This document shows positions 26,232 to 35,133 of a stretch of DNA of 64,000 nucleotides, piece by piece. Source of the DNA: Ignavibacteriales bacterium (GTDB lineage Bacteria; Bacteroidota; Ignavibacteria; Ignavibacteriales; Melioribacteraceae); the NCBI GenBank assembly GCA_026390795.1, contig JAPLFG010000003.1, positions 1,488,001 through 1,552,000 on the forward strand. The letters run 5' to 3'. A program made the translations under genes and the position numbers. Within the stretch, counting starts at the first letter, position 1. Every line of letters starts with the position of its first letter. Under the pieces are notes generated by a model. It was not told the DNA's origin. It did not search any database and saw only the letters and a list, made by a program, of their open reading frames with translations.

Positions 26232-27571
26232 AAATATCCACGATGAATAAAGAATTACCGCCGGAAGTAAAAAAATATATAAATAAGTATAGCGCCGGCA
26301 CCTGGAAGCTCGAACTTTCCGGCGAGAAGAGTTATAACAATATCATAGTTGTTCCTGCTATTCAAGAATGTGAAAACATTCATCGCCTTTTAAAATCATT
26401 TGTTCAGAATGACAATAAATATTTTAAAGAGACATTGGTAATTTTTGTCGTTAATAACATGAATGGTTCGGATGAAGAGATTAAAAACGATAATATGAAA
26501 AGTCTGGTATCCATCCGTGAGATCATTGCCGGAAAAAACGATACTGATCTTTTCGAGAAAATCCGTCAAACCGAATTGAATGTTGGGTTGATTGATGCAT
26601 CAAGTACAAATTTGGAACTGCCGGAAAAGGACGGGGGAGTTGGATTAGCAAGAAAAATCGGGATGGATATAGCGCTAACTCATTTTGATTACACTAATAA
26701 AGAAAAGAAAATATTAATCTGTCTAGATGCCGATTGTACCGTTGACAAAAACTATTTAACCAATATCGTTCAAGAATTTAAAAGCGAAAAGACTAAAGCG
26801 GCTTATGTACAGTATGAACATCTTCTTCCGGAAAATGAAAAAGAAAAATTCGCAATCATTTGTTACGAAATATTTCTCCGGTATTATGTACTTGGATTAA
26901 ACTTTGCAAATTCTCCGTTTGCGTTTCCAACAATCGGTTCTACAATGATCTGCGATTACGAAAGCTATCTCAAAATCGCCGGGATGAATAAGAAGAAAGC
27001 CGCAGAAGATTTTTATTTTATGGAAAAGCTTGCGAAGATAACATCAATAAAAAAAATTAATTCGGCAAAAGTTTATCCGGCAAGCCGCGGCTCGTGGCGT
27101 GTACCATTCGGTACTGGACAAAGAGTTAACAGATATTTTGCCGGGACTCATGACGAATATCTTTTGTATAATCCAAAATCTTTTAAAGTGCTGAAAGAAT
27201 GGCTTCAATGTTTTAATTCTCCAGAGATCCTTGAAGCAGATCAATACTTAAAAAATGCGGAAGAAATTCATCATGCTCTGCATTCCTTTCTAATTGAAAA
27301 TTCATTTCAAGAAAGCTGGGGGAAAATTGTCGCCAACTCTAAAGCTGAAGAGCAAATACAAAAACAGAAAATGATTTGGTTTGACGGTTTCCGCACATTG
27401 AAGCTGATTCATTATTTAAGAGACACCGGTTTGCAATCACTAAATATGTTTGATGCTCTGGATCAGATGTTCCAACACTTCAATCTAAAATCGAATCGAT
27501 CGGGCAATGAAGAATTTCCTTCTCTCGAAATTCAGCAAATGTATCTGGCGGCATTGCGAGAAATGACTTGA
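26228..27571 (+). CDS. GT-A type glycosyltransferase
   Basis: A 447-residue cytosolic protein with a GT-A glycosyltransferase core. An N-terminal nucleotide-binding segment NIIVVPAIQECENIHRLL is followed by a DxD-type metal site ICLDADCTVDKNY (about residues 171-183) and an acceptor-side motif AAEDFYFMEKLAK. It has no membrane segments. Its last 140 residues are helical and unassigned. The ATG overlaps the miaA stop (ATGA), so it is translationally coupled to a tRNA-modification gene, an odd pairing for a glycosyltransferase. Sugar and acceptor are unknown. Confidence 0.75.
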   Translation: MKISTMNKELPPEVKKYINKYSAGTWKLELSGEKSYNNIIVVPAIQECENIHRLLKSFVQNDNKYFKETLVIFVVNNMNGSDEEIKNDNMKSLVSIREIIAGKNDTDLFEKIRQTELNVGLIDASSTNLELPEKDGGVGLARKIGMDIALTHFDYTNKEKKILICLDADCTVDKNYLTNIVQEFKSEKTKAAYVQYEHLLPENEKEKFAIICYEIFLRYYVLGLNFANSPFAFPTIGSTMICDYESYLKIAGMNKKKAAEDFYFMEKLAKITSIKKINSAKVYPASRGSWRVPFGTGQRVNRYFAGTHDEYLLYNPKSFKVLKEWLQCFNSPEILEADQYLKNAEEIHHALHSFLIENSFQESWGKIVANSKAEEQIQKQKMIWFDGFRTLKLIHYLRDTGLQSLNMFDALDQMFQHFNLKSNRSGNEEFPSLEIQQMYLAALREMT

Positions 27572-27683
27572 TCTCTTTTCCTTGATAACTTGCCATAGAC
27601 CACGCTTCTTAGAAATTCATCGCTAACTTGAGTATATTTGCCCGCAAATTTTACCGGATCTGCCGGCTTTAATTAGAGGACCA

Positions 27684-28757
27684 ATGGAAATCTACGACAA
27701 GTTAAAATCAATAAAAGAAAAGTACGATAAGATAAACGAGCAATTGTCGGATCCGGGAAATCTTTCCGTTCAATCGAAACTTATTTCATTAAGCAAAGAG
27801 AGAAGCGGACTTATTGATATTGTTGAAGCTTTTAATGAGTACGACAGCCTTCTTAATAACATCAAGGGCAATCAAGAAATTATCGATAGCGGCGAGGATA
27901 AAGAACTTTCTGAAATTGCCGAGAGCGAATTAAATGAATTAAAAGCCAAACGCGATTTGATGGAAGAAAGAATAAAATTTCTTCTCGTTCCGAAAGATCC
28001 CGATGATGATAAAAACGTAATTATGGAAATACGTGCAGGAACCGGAGGCGATGAAGCCGGACTCTTTGCCGCAAATCTTTATAGAATGTATTCCCGCTAT
28101 GCTGAAATCCGGGGCTGGAAACAAGAGGTAATTGATTTGAACGATACCGGCATCGGCGGAATTAAAGAAGTTGTTTTTAGTCTGATCGGTACAAGTGTTT
28201 TCGCCGATTTAAAATTTGAGAGCGGTGTTCATCGAGTTCAACGTGTTCCGGCAACGGAAGCAAACGGACGCGTGCACACTTCGGCTGCATCGGTTGTTGT
28301 TCTTGCTGAGGTTGAAGATGTTGAAGTGAATATTGATCCCGGTGATTTAAGGATTGATGTTTACAGAAGCGGAGGCGCCGGCGGTCAGAACGTAAATAAA
28401 GTTGAAACCGCAATTCGCATAACTCACCTGCCGACCGGACTTGTTGTTCAGTGCCAGGACGAACGTTCGCAATTGAAGAACCGGAACAAAGCGATGAAAG
28501 TTTTGAAGGCACGCTTATATGATTTGAAGTTGAACGAGCAGAATAGCGAAATTGCCGCCACAAGGAAAACTATGGTTAAAAGCGGTGACCGGAGCGATAA
28601 AATTAGAACATACAACTTTCCGCAAAATAGAGTTACTGATCACCGAATCGGTTTAACTCTCTATAACCTTTCGGAAATTATTGAAGGCGATTTGCATGAG
28701 CTGGTAGAAAAATTAAAATTAGCAGACCGCGCAGAGAAACTTAATGCCACTAATTGA
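27684..28757 (+). CDS. prfA: Peptide chain release factor 1
   Basis: RF1 ends translation at UAA and UAG. The 357-residue length is standard. Visible are the coiled N-terminal domain, the family block [19 protein letters not shown], and the catalytic GGQ in [20 protein letters not shown]. The RF1-type anticodon loop context is [17 protein letters not shown] (the PxT region PAT). An AGAGGA site precedes the ATG. It converges on the leftward lumazine-binding-like gene with only 2 nt between stop codons. Confidence 0.96.
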   Translation: MEIYDKLKSIKEKYDKINEQLSDPGNLSVQSKLISLSKERSGLIDIVEAFNEYDSLLNNIKGNQEIIDSGEDKELSEIAESELNELKAKRDLMEERIKFLLVPKDPDDDKNVIMEIRAGTGGDEAGLFAANLYRMYSRYAEIRGWKQEVIDLNDTGIGGIKEVVFSLIGTSVFADLKFESGVHRVQRVPATEANGRVHTSAASVVVLAEVEDVEVNIDPGDLRIDVYRSGGAGGQNVNKVETAIRITHLPTGLVVQCQDERSQLKNRNKAMKVLKARLYDLKLNEQNSEIAATRKTMVKSGDRSDKIRTYNFPQNRVTDHRIGLTLYNLSEIIEGDLHELVEKLKLADRAEKLNATN

Positions 28758-28759
28758 TT

Positions 28760-29200
28760 TTAGTTCTTAATAAAATCCCACAAGACGTTTACAATTTTCC
28801 ACTCACCATTCCATTTGGCAAGATGAATGTAATCGAAAAATCCTTTAGCAACAGTCCGAACACTTGCATTATTCCCGGTGATGTCTAGGATTTTAAATTC
28901 AAAAATTCTTTGATCCGCGGGAATAGATTTGCCGCCGCCGGCTTTTGTAATATTTATTAGCGTCAGCGCACTCATTTGGTCAAAACGTTGTCTGCCGGAT
29001 TGAGGATCGGTTCTTACAATTCTTTTAGCAAGTTCAGGATGTAATGCTTTTTCCATCCGTTCTGCATTGCCCTCATAAAATCCTTCGATATAATTTGAAG
29101 CACAACTTTTGATAGCCAGAGAATCTTCTTTTGTCTGCGAATAAGATCGGGAAAGAAAAATTATTGTAAAGAGAAACAAGAAAGAGATTATTGTTTTCAT
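28760..29200 (-). CDS. Exported NTF2-fold (lumazine-binding-like/SnoaL-like) protein
   Basis: A 146-residue exported protein with a signal peptide (about residues 1-21, ending SRSYSQ). The mature part fits the NTF2-like fold of the 'putative lumazine-binding' family: an N-terminal helix pair ASNYIEGFYEGNAERMEKAL, HPELAKRIV, and a closing strand KWNGEWKIVNVLWDF. Such small proteins often bind a ligand or act as accessory domains; no active site can be named. It is the last gene of the leftward run that includes the asparaginase. Confidence 0.72.
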   Translation of the reverse strand: MKTIISFLFLFTIIFLSRSYSQTKEDSLAIKSCASNYIEGFYEGNAERMEKALHPELAKRIVRTDPQSGRQRFDQMSALTLINITKAGGGKSIPADQRIFEFKILDITGNNASVRTVAKGFFDYIHLAKWNGEWKIVNVLWDFIKN

Positions 29201-29253
29201 AACAACACCATTTTTGTTTGCAGTTAGTTAAAAGCTGAATGATCTATTATGTT

Positions 29254-30234
29254 TTACTTCGTCAAAAACTCACTCTTCACTACTTTGCTTTCTTTTCCGT
29301 TTGTCAGCGCATAAGTAAAACCGTCATATAATGAAAATGCGCCAACGTCACCTTTCTTGTTAATTGCGAGGTAACCAATTTGAATATCCTTGTTGTTCTT
29401 TGCTGTCTTATAGATTCTCTTGATTGCAAACTCACATGCCTCTTGCGGAGAAAGACCGTCCCGCATTTTTTCAACAACTAAAAAACTTCCGACTGTTCTC
29501 ATCACAAATTCTCCGTTTCCAGTCGCAACAGCACCGCCAAATTCATTATCTACAAACATACCAGCACCGATAATTGGAGAATCGCCAACTCTTCCGTGAA
29601 TCTTCCATGCCATTCCGCTTGTTGAAACACCTCCGCTAAGATTGTTGGAATTATCAATTGCCAGCAATCCAATTGTATCATGATTCTTCTCATCAACACG
29701 ATTTACACCATGCGGATTCTCCTTCTTCCATTTCTCCCATGCTTGCCGGGAATTTTCTGTTAAAAGGTTTTCTTCTTTGAATCCGTTTTGTAGCGCAAAC
29801 TTTTTTGCGCCGTCGCCGACTAGCATTACATGTTTTGTTCTCTGCATAACAAGTTTTGCTACAGAGATCGGGTTTTTTATTCCTTCAATACATCCGACCG
29901 AACCTGCATTACCATTCCAGTCCATAACCGATGCATCGAGTGTAACAATACCATCCTCATCCGGAAATCCTCCGTAACCAACGGAACTATTTGTCGGATC
30001 ATCCTCTGCAACACGGATACCGGCTTCTAAAGCATCGAGTGAATTTTTCCCGGCTTTCAAATATTCAAAAGCTTTTTCAGTTGATTTAATTGTACCGCCC
30101 CAGGTTGAAACGGCAATCAAATTTCCGTCAACCGGTTGTTGCCCAAATATATTTGAAGGAGAAAGTTGATTTACCATTAATCCGCCGCTTACAAGTGCGC
30201 CGGCTTTAACAAAATCACGACGGGTGATTTTCAT
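29254..30234 (-). CDS. Exported glycosylasparaginase / isoaspartyl-type Ntn-hydrolase
   Basis: An N-terminal-nucleophile hydrolase of the N4-(beta-N-acetylglucosaminyl)-L-asparaginase family. From the chosen start the protein is about 326 residues and opens with a Tat-type signal, TRRDFVKAGALVSGG. Autocleavage would expose Thr187 in NHDTIGLLAI, with the substrate-binding segments GVSTSGMAWK and GRVGDSPIIGAG and the later GNGEFVMRTV. The start lies 1 nt after the cytidylyltransferase stop and has GGAGAG 5 nt upstream; a longer frame would overlap that gene by 65 nt. The mature enzyme probably removes glycans from Asn or hydrolyses beta-aspartyl bonds in the periplasm. Confidence 0.9.
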   Translation of the reverse strand: MKITRRDFVKAGALVSGGLMVNQLSPSNIFGQQPVDGNLIAVSTWGGTIKSTEKAFEYLKAGKNSLDALEAGIRVAEDDPTNSSVGYGGFPDEDGIVTLDASVMDWNGNAGSVGCIEGIKNPISVAKLVMQRTKHVMLVGDGAKKFALQNGFKEENLLTENSRQAWEKWKKENPHGVNRVDEKNHDTIGLLAIDNSNNLSGGVSTSGMAWKIHGRVGDSPIIGAGMFVDNEFGGAVATGNGEFVMRTVGSFLVVEKMRDGLSPQEACEFAIKRIYKTAKNNKDIQIGYLAINKKGDVGAFSLYDGFTYALTNGKESKVVKSEFLTK

Positions 30235-30235
30235 T

Positions 30236-31000
30236 TTACTCTCCAATTCTTTTTTGTTGAATGTTCTGATTAATCCGGATAAGATCGGGCTGCTCTTCAA
30301 AAAGTTTTAATATATCTTCAAAAAGAAAGATTTTATTTTTCTCATAAAGAGATTTATAGATTTCCTCGATTAGATTAAAATCTTCCTGTGTGTCAACTGT
30401 CCAGCGATGGATTGAATAATCCTTTTCATTGGAAAAATTTTTAATTGCAAATTGCGCGGGATGATTATAAATATATGGAGTTACATGTTCGTGTTCGTAA
30501 ACTTGATTGGCTTCGTTGTATGTTCTTTCCAAAACGGCAAAAGTGAATATCTCCGTATCCAGCCCTCGGGGAAAAGTACGCGGTAAAACATTGCTTAAGT
30601 AATCTAATTTATTTAACCGATTTTCAAAAATAAAAATTTCCAGCATCCTATCAACAATTGAATAATCAATCACGGGACAGTCGGAAGTAATTCTAACTAT
30701 GATTTTGGCTTCAAATGATTTTGCGGCATTAAAATATCGCGAAAGAACATCTTCTGAACTTCCGCGGTAGAACAAAAATTTATTCGCTTCACAAAATTCT
30801 TGAATTTGATCATCCTCGGCTAGATCTGTCGTTGCAATAATAATTTTATTGATCAATTTAGAATATGATAGACGGTTAACTACATGCCATAGAATCGGTT
30901 CATTGTAAATTTTTTTCAGAATTTTTCCCGGCAGGCGGGTTGAGCCGGAGCGCGCTTGTACTATTGCGGTAATTCCAAGATCTTGCTTCTCAATCTTCAA
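30236..31000 (-). CDS. pseF: PseF-like CMP-pseudaminic acid cytidylyltransferase (SpsF/NeuA-type)
   Basis: A 254-residue cytidylyltransferase of the SpsF/NeuA fold. The nucleotide-binding signature is IVQARSGSTRLPGKIL near residues 12-27, with the acid site RITSDCPVIDYSIVD. It overlaps the end of pseI by 11 nt, so in context it should activate pseudaminic acid with CTP. The sequence is of the SpsF group rather than the canonical Campylobacter PseF, hence the symbol is by context. It is the last enzyme of the Pse set in transcription order. Confidence 0.78.
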   Translation of the reverse strand: MKIEKQDLGITAIVQARSGSTRLPGKILKKIYNEPILWHVVNRLSYSKLINKIIIATTDLAEDDQIQEFCEANKFLFYRGSSEDVLSRYFNAAKSFEAKIIVRITSDCPVIDYSIVDRMLEIFIFENRLNKLDYLSNVLPRTFPRGLDTEIFTFAVLERTYNEANQVYEHEHVTPYIYNHPAQFAIKNFSNEKDYSIHRWTVDTQEDFNLIEEIYKSLYEKNKIFLFEDILKLFEEQPDLIRINQNIQQKRIGE

Positions 31001-32039
31001 TTAGAGTCCAGTCTAATGGTGTTCCCCGTTCAATATCCGTTGATGCTTTTTTGCCCAAAATTTCTTTTAGAAATTTTGGCGGCAATCCATATGATGGTCT
31101 TATGGAGCGAACATTATCTTCTGTAAATTTTTCACCGGCGCGAATATCCTGAACAACAAATAATGAGCGGGCAAACATTCTACTCTTTTTTGTTTTATCG
31201 GATAAATCGAAATTAACTTCACCGAGAGCTTTCTCAACTTGCCTAATTTCAGTAACCATTTTTTTAAATTCGGCAGGTTCAAGTGAAAAAGAAGAATCGG
31301 GTCCGCCTAAACTTTTATCAAGTATAAAATGTTTTTCAATAATTTTTGCGCCTAAAGCGGCGGCGGCAACCGGCACTATTGTGCCCAGTGTGTGATCTGA
31401 CAGACCTACAACTGTATTAAACTTTTCTGCGAGAGCCGGAATCATTTTTAGATTAGCATCTTCAATTGATGCGGGGTATTCGGAAGTGCATTTTAAAAGA
31501 GCAATTTGATTATTCCCCATCCGTCTGCATGCTTCTATTGCCTCATTAATCTCAACTTCTGTTGCTATTCCTGTTGAAAGTATAACCGGTTTTCCCTTAG
31601 AAGCAGTGTATTCAATCAAAGGAATATCGACGATTTCGAACGAAGCAATTTTATAAGCCAGGACATTTATCTTCTCTAGAAAATCAACAGCGCTTTTATC
31701 GAACGGAGACGAGAAGCAGATTAATCCAAGTTCTTTTGCATATTGTTTTAATTTCGGCTGCCACTCCCACGGCATGTAAGCTTGTTGATACAGCTTGTAT
31801 AAAGTTGTACCGTCCCAAATGGTTCCTTGCTGAATTTTGAAATTTTCTTTATCGCTGTCAATCGTTAATGTATCGGCTGTATAGGTTTGGAGTTTAACCG
31901 CATCCGCGCCGCAATCTTTAATTGCTTTAATAGATTCAAGGGCTACATCATATTTTTGATTATGATTAGCAGAGATTTCTGCGATAATAAAAATATTATT
32001 TGTTCCGCCGATGGTTCTATTGCCGATTGTAATGGTCAT
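30990..32039 (-). CDS. pseI: Pseudaminic acid synthase PseI (NeuB family)
   Basis: A 349-residue NeuB-family synthase condensing a 2,4-diacetamido-hexose with phosphoenolpyruvate. The TIM-barrel part has AEISANHNQKYDVALE, DAVKLQTYTADTLT and LLKCTSEYPASIED. An SAF (antifreeze-like) domain at about 285-345 (RSLFVVQDIRAGEKFTEDNV) completes the family layout. The assignment to pseudaminic rather than sialic or legionaminic acid follows from the adjacent PseB, PseC and PseG/H genes. The start overlaps the previous gene by 4 nt. Confidence 0.9.
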   Translation of the reverse strand: MTITIGNRTIGGTNNIFIIAEISANHNQKYDVALESIKAIKDCGADAVKLQTYTADTLTIDSDKENFKIQQGTIWDGTTLYKLYQQAYMPWEWQPKLKQYAKELGLICFSSPFDKSAVDFLEKINVLAYKIASFEIVDIPLIEYTASKGKPVILSTGIATEVEINEAIEACRRMGNNQIALLKCTSEYPASIEDANLKMIPALAEKFNTVVGLSDHTLGTIVPVAAAALGAKIIEKHFILDKSLGGPDSSFSLEPAEFKKMVTEIRQVEKALGEVNFDLSDKTKKSRMFARSLFVVQDIRAGEKFTEDNVRSIRPSYGLPPKFLKEILGKKASTDIERGTPLDWTLIED

Positions 32040-33508
32040 ACTTTTCGCGTCAATTTATAGACTAAGAATTTTTCGTCATTCATAACTTCTTCATGAGAAA
32101 AAACATAAGCCGCACTTGCAAAGGCTTTTATTGAAGTAGTATTTGCGTGTCTAATGTATGCAAGAATAGATTTAACTTTTGGTTTTTCTTTCAAACATTG
32201 AAAACTGCTCTTTATCAAAAGTGGAGAGGAGAGTCCTTTCCCCCTAAATTTTTTATCGATGCTTATACTTATAACGGCGTAGTTGAGTCTAATATCAAAT
32301 CTTACCTGCCCTACAAACTCATCGTTACTATTAAAAGCCAAAAAGAAGAGACAATTATTATCATTAATTTTTTCACTATACCACTTTATATGATCTTGCC
32401 ATTTAATTTGAGATTGATCAACCGAATTCAAACGAACAGATCTCTCATTGGATAAATTGAAAACCATCATTGTATCAATGTCTCGGGCAGTGCGTAAATA
32501 ACAGCCGCCGTTTTTTTTAATTACATGCTCTAAAATTGCGCTGATAGTTCTTCGTGCACCAAGACCGTCAACTTTTTTTCTCCCAGTCATGCTCAGTTTT
32601 AAACGGACCTCCCTTTCTTCGTAACTATTAAAAACAGTAAGAAGACGATTTTCTAGATTAACGGTTTCATAGTTGAAATACGTTGTTAAAAACCCTTCTT
32701 TGATCCAACCGGTTAAGTTATTCTCTTGGTTTTCCGCGACTGTAATTGCAATAGTAGGCACACCGACTCTGGCAAGTTCGTAAATTGTTTGACCAGCGGC
32801 AGACATGGCAATATCACTCTCATACATTATTTTCATCATTTCTAAACCTGAAGGAGAATAAAAAATTTCGGTTTGATCGTCTTTGGCTTCGTTTATCAAA
32901 TCGATATTTCTAAAACCGCTTCCGACAACAACATTTTTTTTCATTTCGGGTTGATTTCTAACTAACATACGAAGCATGCGAGGTGTTAAATTTTCTAAAT
33001 CTTGTCCGCCAAAAGTTAATAGGACGGATTGAATATTGCCCTTAATTGTTTTTTCTCTTCCTGCCCAAAAATCTTTTCGTAAAGGTGTAAATTTTGGTCC
33101 AAGCAAGTAAGTAGTGCCCACTTTTGTTGGATATCCTAATTGTTCGGCATTAATTGAACCGTTAACAACAATTCCTTCCGGATAATTCAAGCGCACGTAA
33201 TCATCAATATAGATTGTTAATGTCGCAGTAGCGGCAATTCGTTGATATAAATCCAGCGGGGCTAGATATGAATCAACAATAACAATATCACTATTGGAGA
33301 TTTTTTCAATTAATTCATCTTGATTAGTCATCCAATCGAATAAATCATGCCTTGTTTCCGGGATGAATGGCATGCACTCATTATCACCGTTAATAAATAA
33401 TGTAGGAAAAAGGTTTCTTTCTTCAAACGCTTGATAAAGGGAGAGACAACGGGTAACGTGGCCATAACCTCTATTGTATAACCCTTCTGTAACAATTGAT
33501 ATTTTCAT
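32036..33508 (-). CDS. PseG-PseH fusion: UDP-sugar hydrolase plus N-acetyltransferase
   Basis: A 490-residue two-domain enzyme. Residues about 1-335 match PseG, a GT-B-like hydrolase releasing UDP from UDP-2,4-diacetamido-2,4,6-trideoxy-altropyranose (GYGHVTRCLSLYQAFEER at the N-terminus, LLTFGGQDLENLT, and MSAAGQTIYELARVGVPTIA). Residues about 340-488 form a GNAT acetyltransferase matching PseH (ISIDKKFRGKGLSSPLLIKS). In most organisms these are separate genes. Fusion places acetylation and UDP removal on one polypeptide, in the order H then G of the pathway. It overlaps both neighbours by 4 nt. Confidence 0.88.
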   Translation of the reverse strand: MKISIVTEGLYNRGYGHVTRCLSLYQAFEERNLFPTLFINGDNECMPFIPETRHDLFDWMTNQDELIEKISNSDIVIVDSYLAPLDLYQRIAATATLTIYIDDYVRLNYPEGIVVNGSINAEQLGYPTKVGTTYLLGPKFTPLRKDFWAGREKTIKGNIQSVLLTFGGQDLENLTPRMLRMLVRNQPEMKKNVVVGSGFRNIDLINEAKDDQTEIFYSPSGLEMMKIMYESDIAMSAAGQTIYELARVGVPTIAITVAENQENNLTGWIKEGFLTTYFNYETVNLENRLLTVFNSYEEREVRLKLSMTGRKKVDGLGARRTISAILEHVIKKNGGCYLRTARDIDTMMVFNLSNERSVRLNSVDQSQIKWQDHIKWYSEKINDNNCLFFLAFNSNDEFVGQVRFDIRLNYAVISISIDKKFRGKGLSSPLLIKSSFQCLKEKPKVKSILAYIRHANTTSIKAFASAAYVFSHEEVMNDEKFLVYKLTRKV

Positions 33509-34722
33509 TTTATTTTATCCAGAGTTTCAACAATTGATTTAGTGATGTAAACTAAATCTTCATTTAAAAGAGTAGGGTACATTGGAATTGATAATTCCCT
33601 TTCATAAAATATTTCCGCAATTGGAAAATCGCCGTGCTTAAATCCGAAATTGTTTTTATAAAACGGTTGAAGATGAACAGGCACATAATGAACCTGTAGC
33701 AAAATATTCTTTTCTTTCATTTTCGAAAAGAATATTTTTTTTGAAATCTTTAATTCGTCAAATTTTATCTGAAGAGGATAGAGATGATAAGCGTGTTTAT
33801 AATCTTCCGAAACATTGGGTATGATAAATCTATCATCTTTTCCGAAAAAATCATCGTAGTATTGTGCTATTGCTCTTCGTTTTTCTAAAAAACGATCAAT
33901 TTTTTTTAGCTGGCTAATTCCTAGTGCGCACTGGAAATCTGTTAGGCGGTAATTAAATCCAACTTCATGCATTTCATAATACCACGGTCCGTCATTCTTT
34001 TCTAATACTGATTCATCTTTTGTGATTCCATGAGTCCTTAAGGTTTTGATTCTATTATCCAATGAATCATCATTCGACAAAATAGCGCCGCCCTCACCCG
34101 TTGTTATATGTTTTACCGGGTGAAAGCTCATATTCACAACATCTGCAAATTTTGCGGCGTATTGGATATCATTTTTATATTCGGCGCCGGGTGAATGGCA
34201 GTAATCATTTACAAGTTGGAATTCATATTTGTTCTGCAATGATTTTAAAGCATCCCAATCACAAGGATGACCGGCATAATCAACTGCAACAACAGCTTTG
34301 ACTTTTCTGTTTCGAATTGAATATTGCTTCAACTTCCATTCAAGCTCATTCGGGTCAATTGTATAAGTTGATTCATTGATATCGGCAAAATCGGGTGTTG
34401 CACCGACATATATTGCACAGTTTGCACTTGCAAGAAATGTTATGGGCGATGTGATAACGACATCATCTTTTTTCCATCCCAAACCCATTGCGATAAGATG
34501 CAGTCCGGCGGTTCCATTTACAACTGCAGAGGCATATTTACTTCCAAACTTTTCATTCAGCGCTTGCTCAAATTTCTGGATAGTAGGACCCTGTGTAAGC
34601 CAGTCGCTTTTAAGTGTTTCAACAACAGATTGAATATCGGCATCGTCAATTGTCTGTTTGCCGTAAGAATATATTTTGGTTGTTGGTTTTTGGTTATTAG
34701 TTGTTGGTTGCTTTTTATTCAT
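33505..34722 (-). CDS. pseC: PseC: UDP-4-keto-sugar aminotransferase
   Basis: A 405-residue DegT/DnrJ/EryC1 PLP aminotransferase, the second step of the pseudaminic route. Visible are the start of the fold IYSYGKQTIDDADIQSVVETL, the PLP-lysine region MSFHPVKHITTGEGGAIL, and NYRLTDFQCALGISQL. The first 16 residues (Asn/Gln/Pro/Thr/Lys-rich: NKKQPTTNNQKPTTK) are encoded by a CCAA-type repeat tract (34676-34710) and look like an extension created by a repeat insertion; an original start may have lain nearer IYSYGKQ. The next gene upstream is the four-helix-bundle gene, 6 nt away. Confidence 0.92.
   Translation of the reverse strand: MNKKQPTTNNQKPTTKIYSYGKQTIDDADIQSVVETLKSDWLTQGPTIQKFEQALNEKFGSKYASAVVNGTAGLHLIAMGLGWKKDDVVITSPITFLASANCAIYVGATPDFADINESTYTIDPNELEWKLKQYSIRNRKVKAVVAVDYAGHPCDWDALKSLQNKYEFQLVNDYCHSPGAEYKNDIQYAAKFADVVNMSFHPVKHITTGEGGAILSNDDSLDNRIKTLRTHGITKDESVLEKNDGPWYYEMHEVGFNYRLTDFQCALGISQLKKIDRFLEKRRAIAQYYDDFFGKDDRFIIPNVSEDYKHAYHLYPLQIKFDELKISKKIFFSKMKEKNILLQVHYVPVHLQPFYKNNFGFKHGDFPIAEIFYERELSIPMYPTLLNEDLVYITKSIVETLDKIK
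34676..34710 (-). repeat. CCAAC/CCAAT-type tract, left flank of the four-helix-bundle gene
   Basis: On the minus strand this tract is a run of AACCAACAAC/AATAACC-like units. Its core AACTAATAACCAA (34702 down to 34690) is the inverted counterpart of AACTAATCACCAA (35115-35127) on the plus strand, 12 of 13 matching. It encodes the N-terminus of the pseC product. Confidence 0.65.
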
Positions 34723-34728
34723 ATTTGT

Positions 34729-35100
34729 TTAAGCCGATTTTCTTTTTAAAGAATTAATTAATGAATTAATCATTTTACCAAGAGAATCATATTTTAATGT
34801 TAATTCAGTAAATATGACTTCGGATATATATCCTAAATCTTTGGCTAGTAAAATTAAATATTTGCATTCCTCTACTGAACCACGGGCAATTGTGAGAAAA
34901 TTTATAAACTCTTTTCTTGTGTATCTGCCCATCCCCTCGGCAATGTTTGAAGGAATCGAATATGATGCTCTTATTAACTGAGAAGTAATTCGGAAATTTT
35001 CTTCCTTAGGAAACATTTTCGAGATTTTATAAACTTCTAAAACAAGCTGATGGGATAATTTCCATATCTCCAGATCATGAAAAGATTTAATGCTAGTCAT
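34729..35100 (-). CDS. Four-helix-bundle protein (S23 / 23S rRNA intervening-sequence type)
   Basis: A 123-residue protein of the four-helix-bundle family first noted in 23S rRNA intervening sequences and related to diversity-generating-retroelement Avd proteins. Signature segments are FHDLEIWKLSHQLVLEVYKI, QLIRASYSIPSNIAEGMGR and FLTIARGSVEECKYLI. It lies between pseC and pseB in the pathway operon, though it has no known part in sugar synthesis. Its flanks carry inverted CCAAT-type tracts, so I read it as a small passenger element inserted in the operon. Family members are thought to bind nucleic acid or partner proteins. Confidence 0.88.
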   Translation of the reverse strand: MTSIKSFHDLEIWKLSHQLVLEVYKISKMFPKEENFRITSQLIRASYSIPSNIAEGMGRYTRKEFINFLTIARGSVEECKYLILLAKDLGYISEVIFTELTLKYDSLGKMINSLINSLKRKSA

Positions 35101-35133
35101 GATTAATCACCAATAACTAATCACCAATCACAT
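35101..35133 (+). repeat. CCAAT-type tract, right flank of the four-helix-bundle gene
   Basis: The short gap between this gene and pseB is occupied by TAATCACCAATAACTAATC-like units (35103-35131). Its core AACTAATCACCAA (35115-35127) is inverted relative to the tract at 34676-34710 on the other side of the gene. The tract runs a few bases into the pseB stop region. Confidence 0.65.

Noticed and set aside
28177-28563. Leftward 128-codon frame
   Set aside because: It lies wholly inside prfA on the opposite strand, over the conserved GGQ region.
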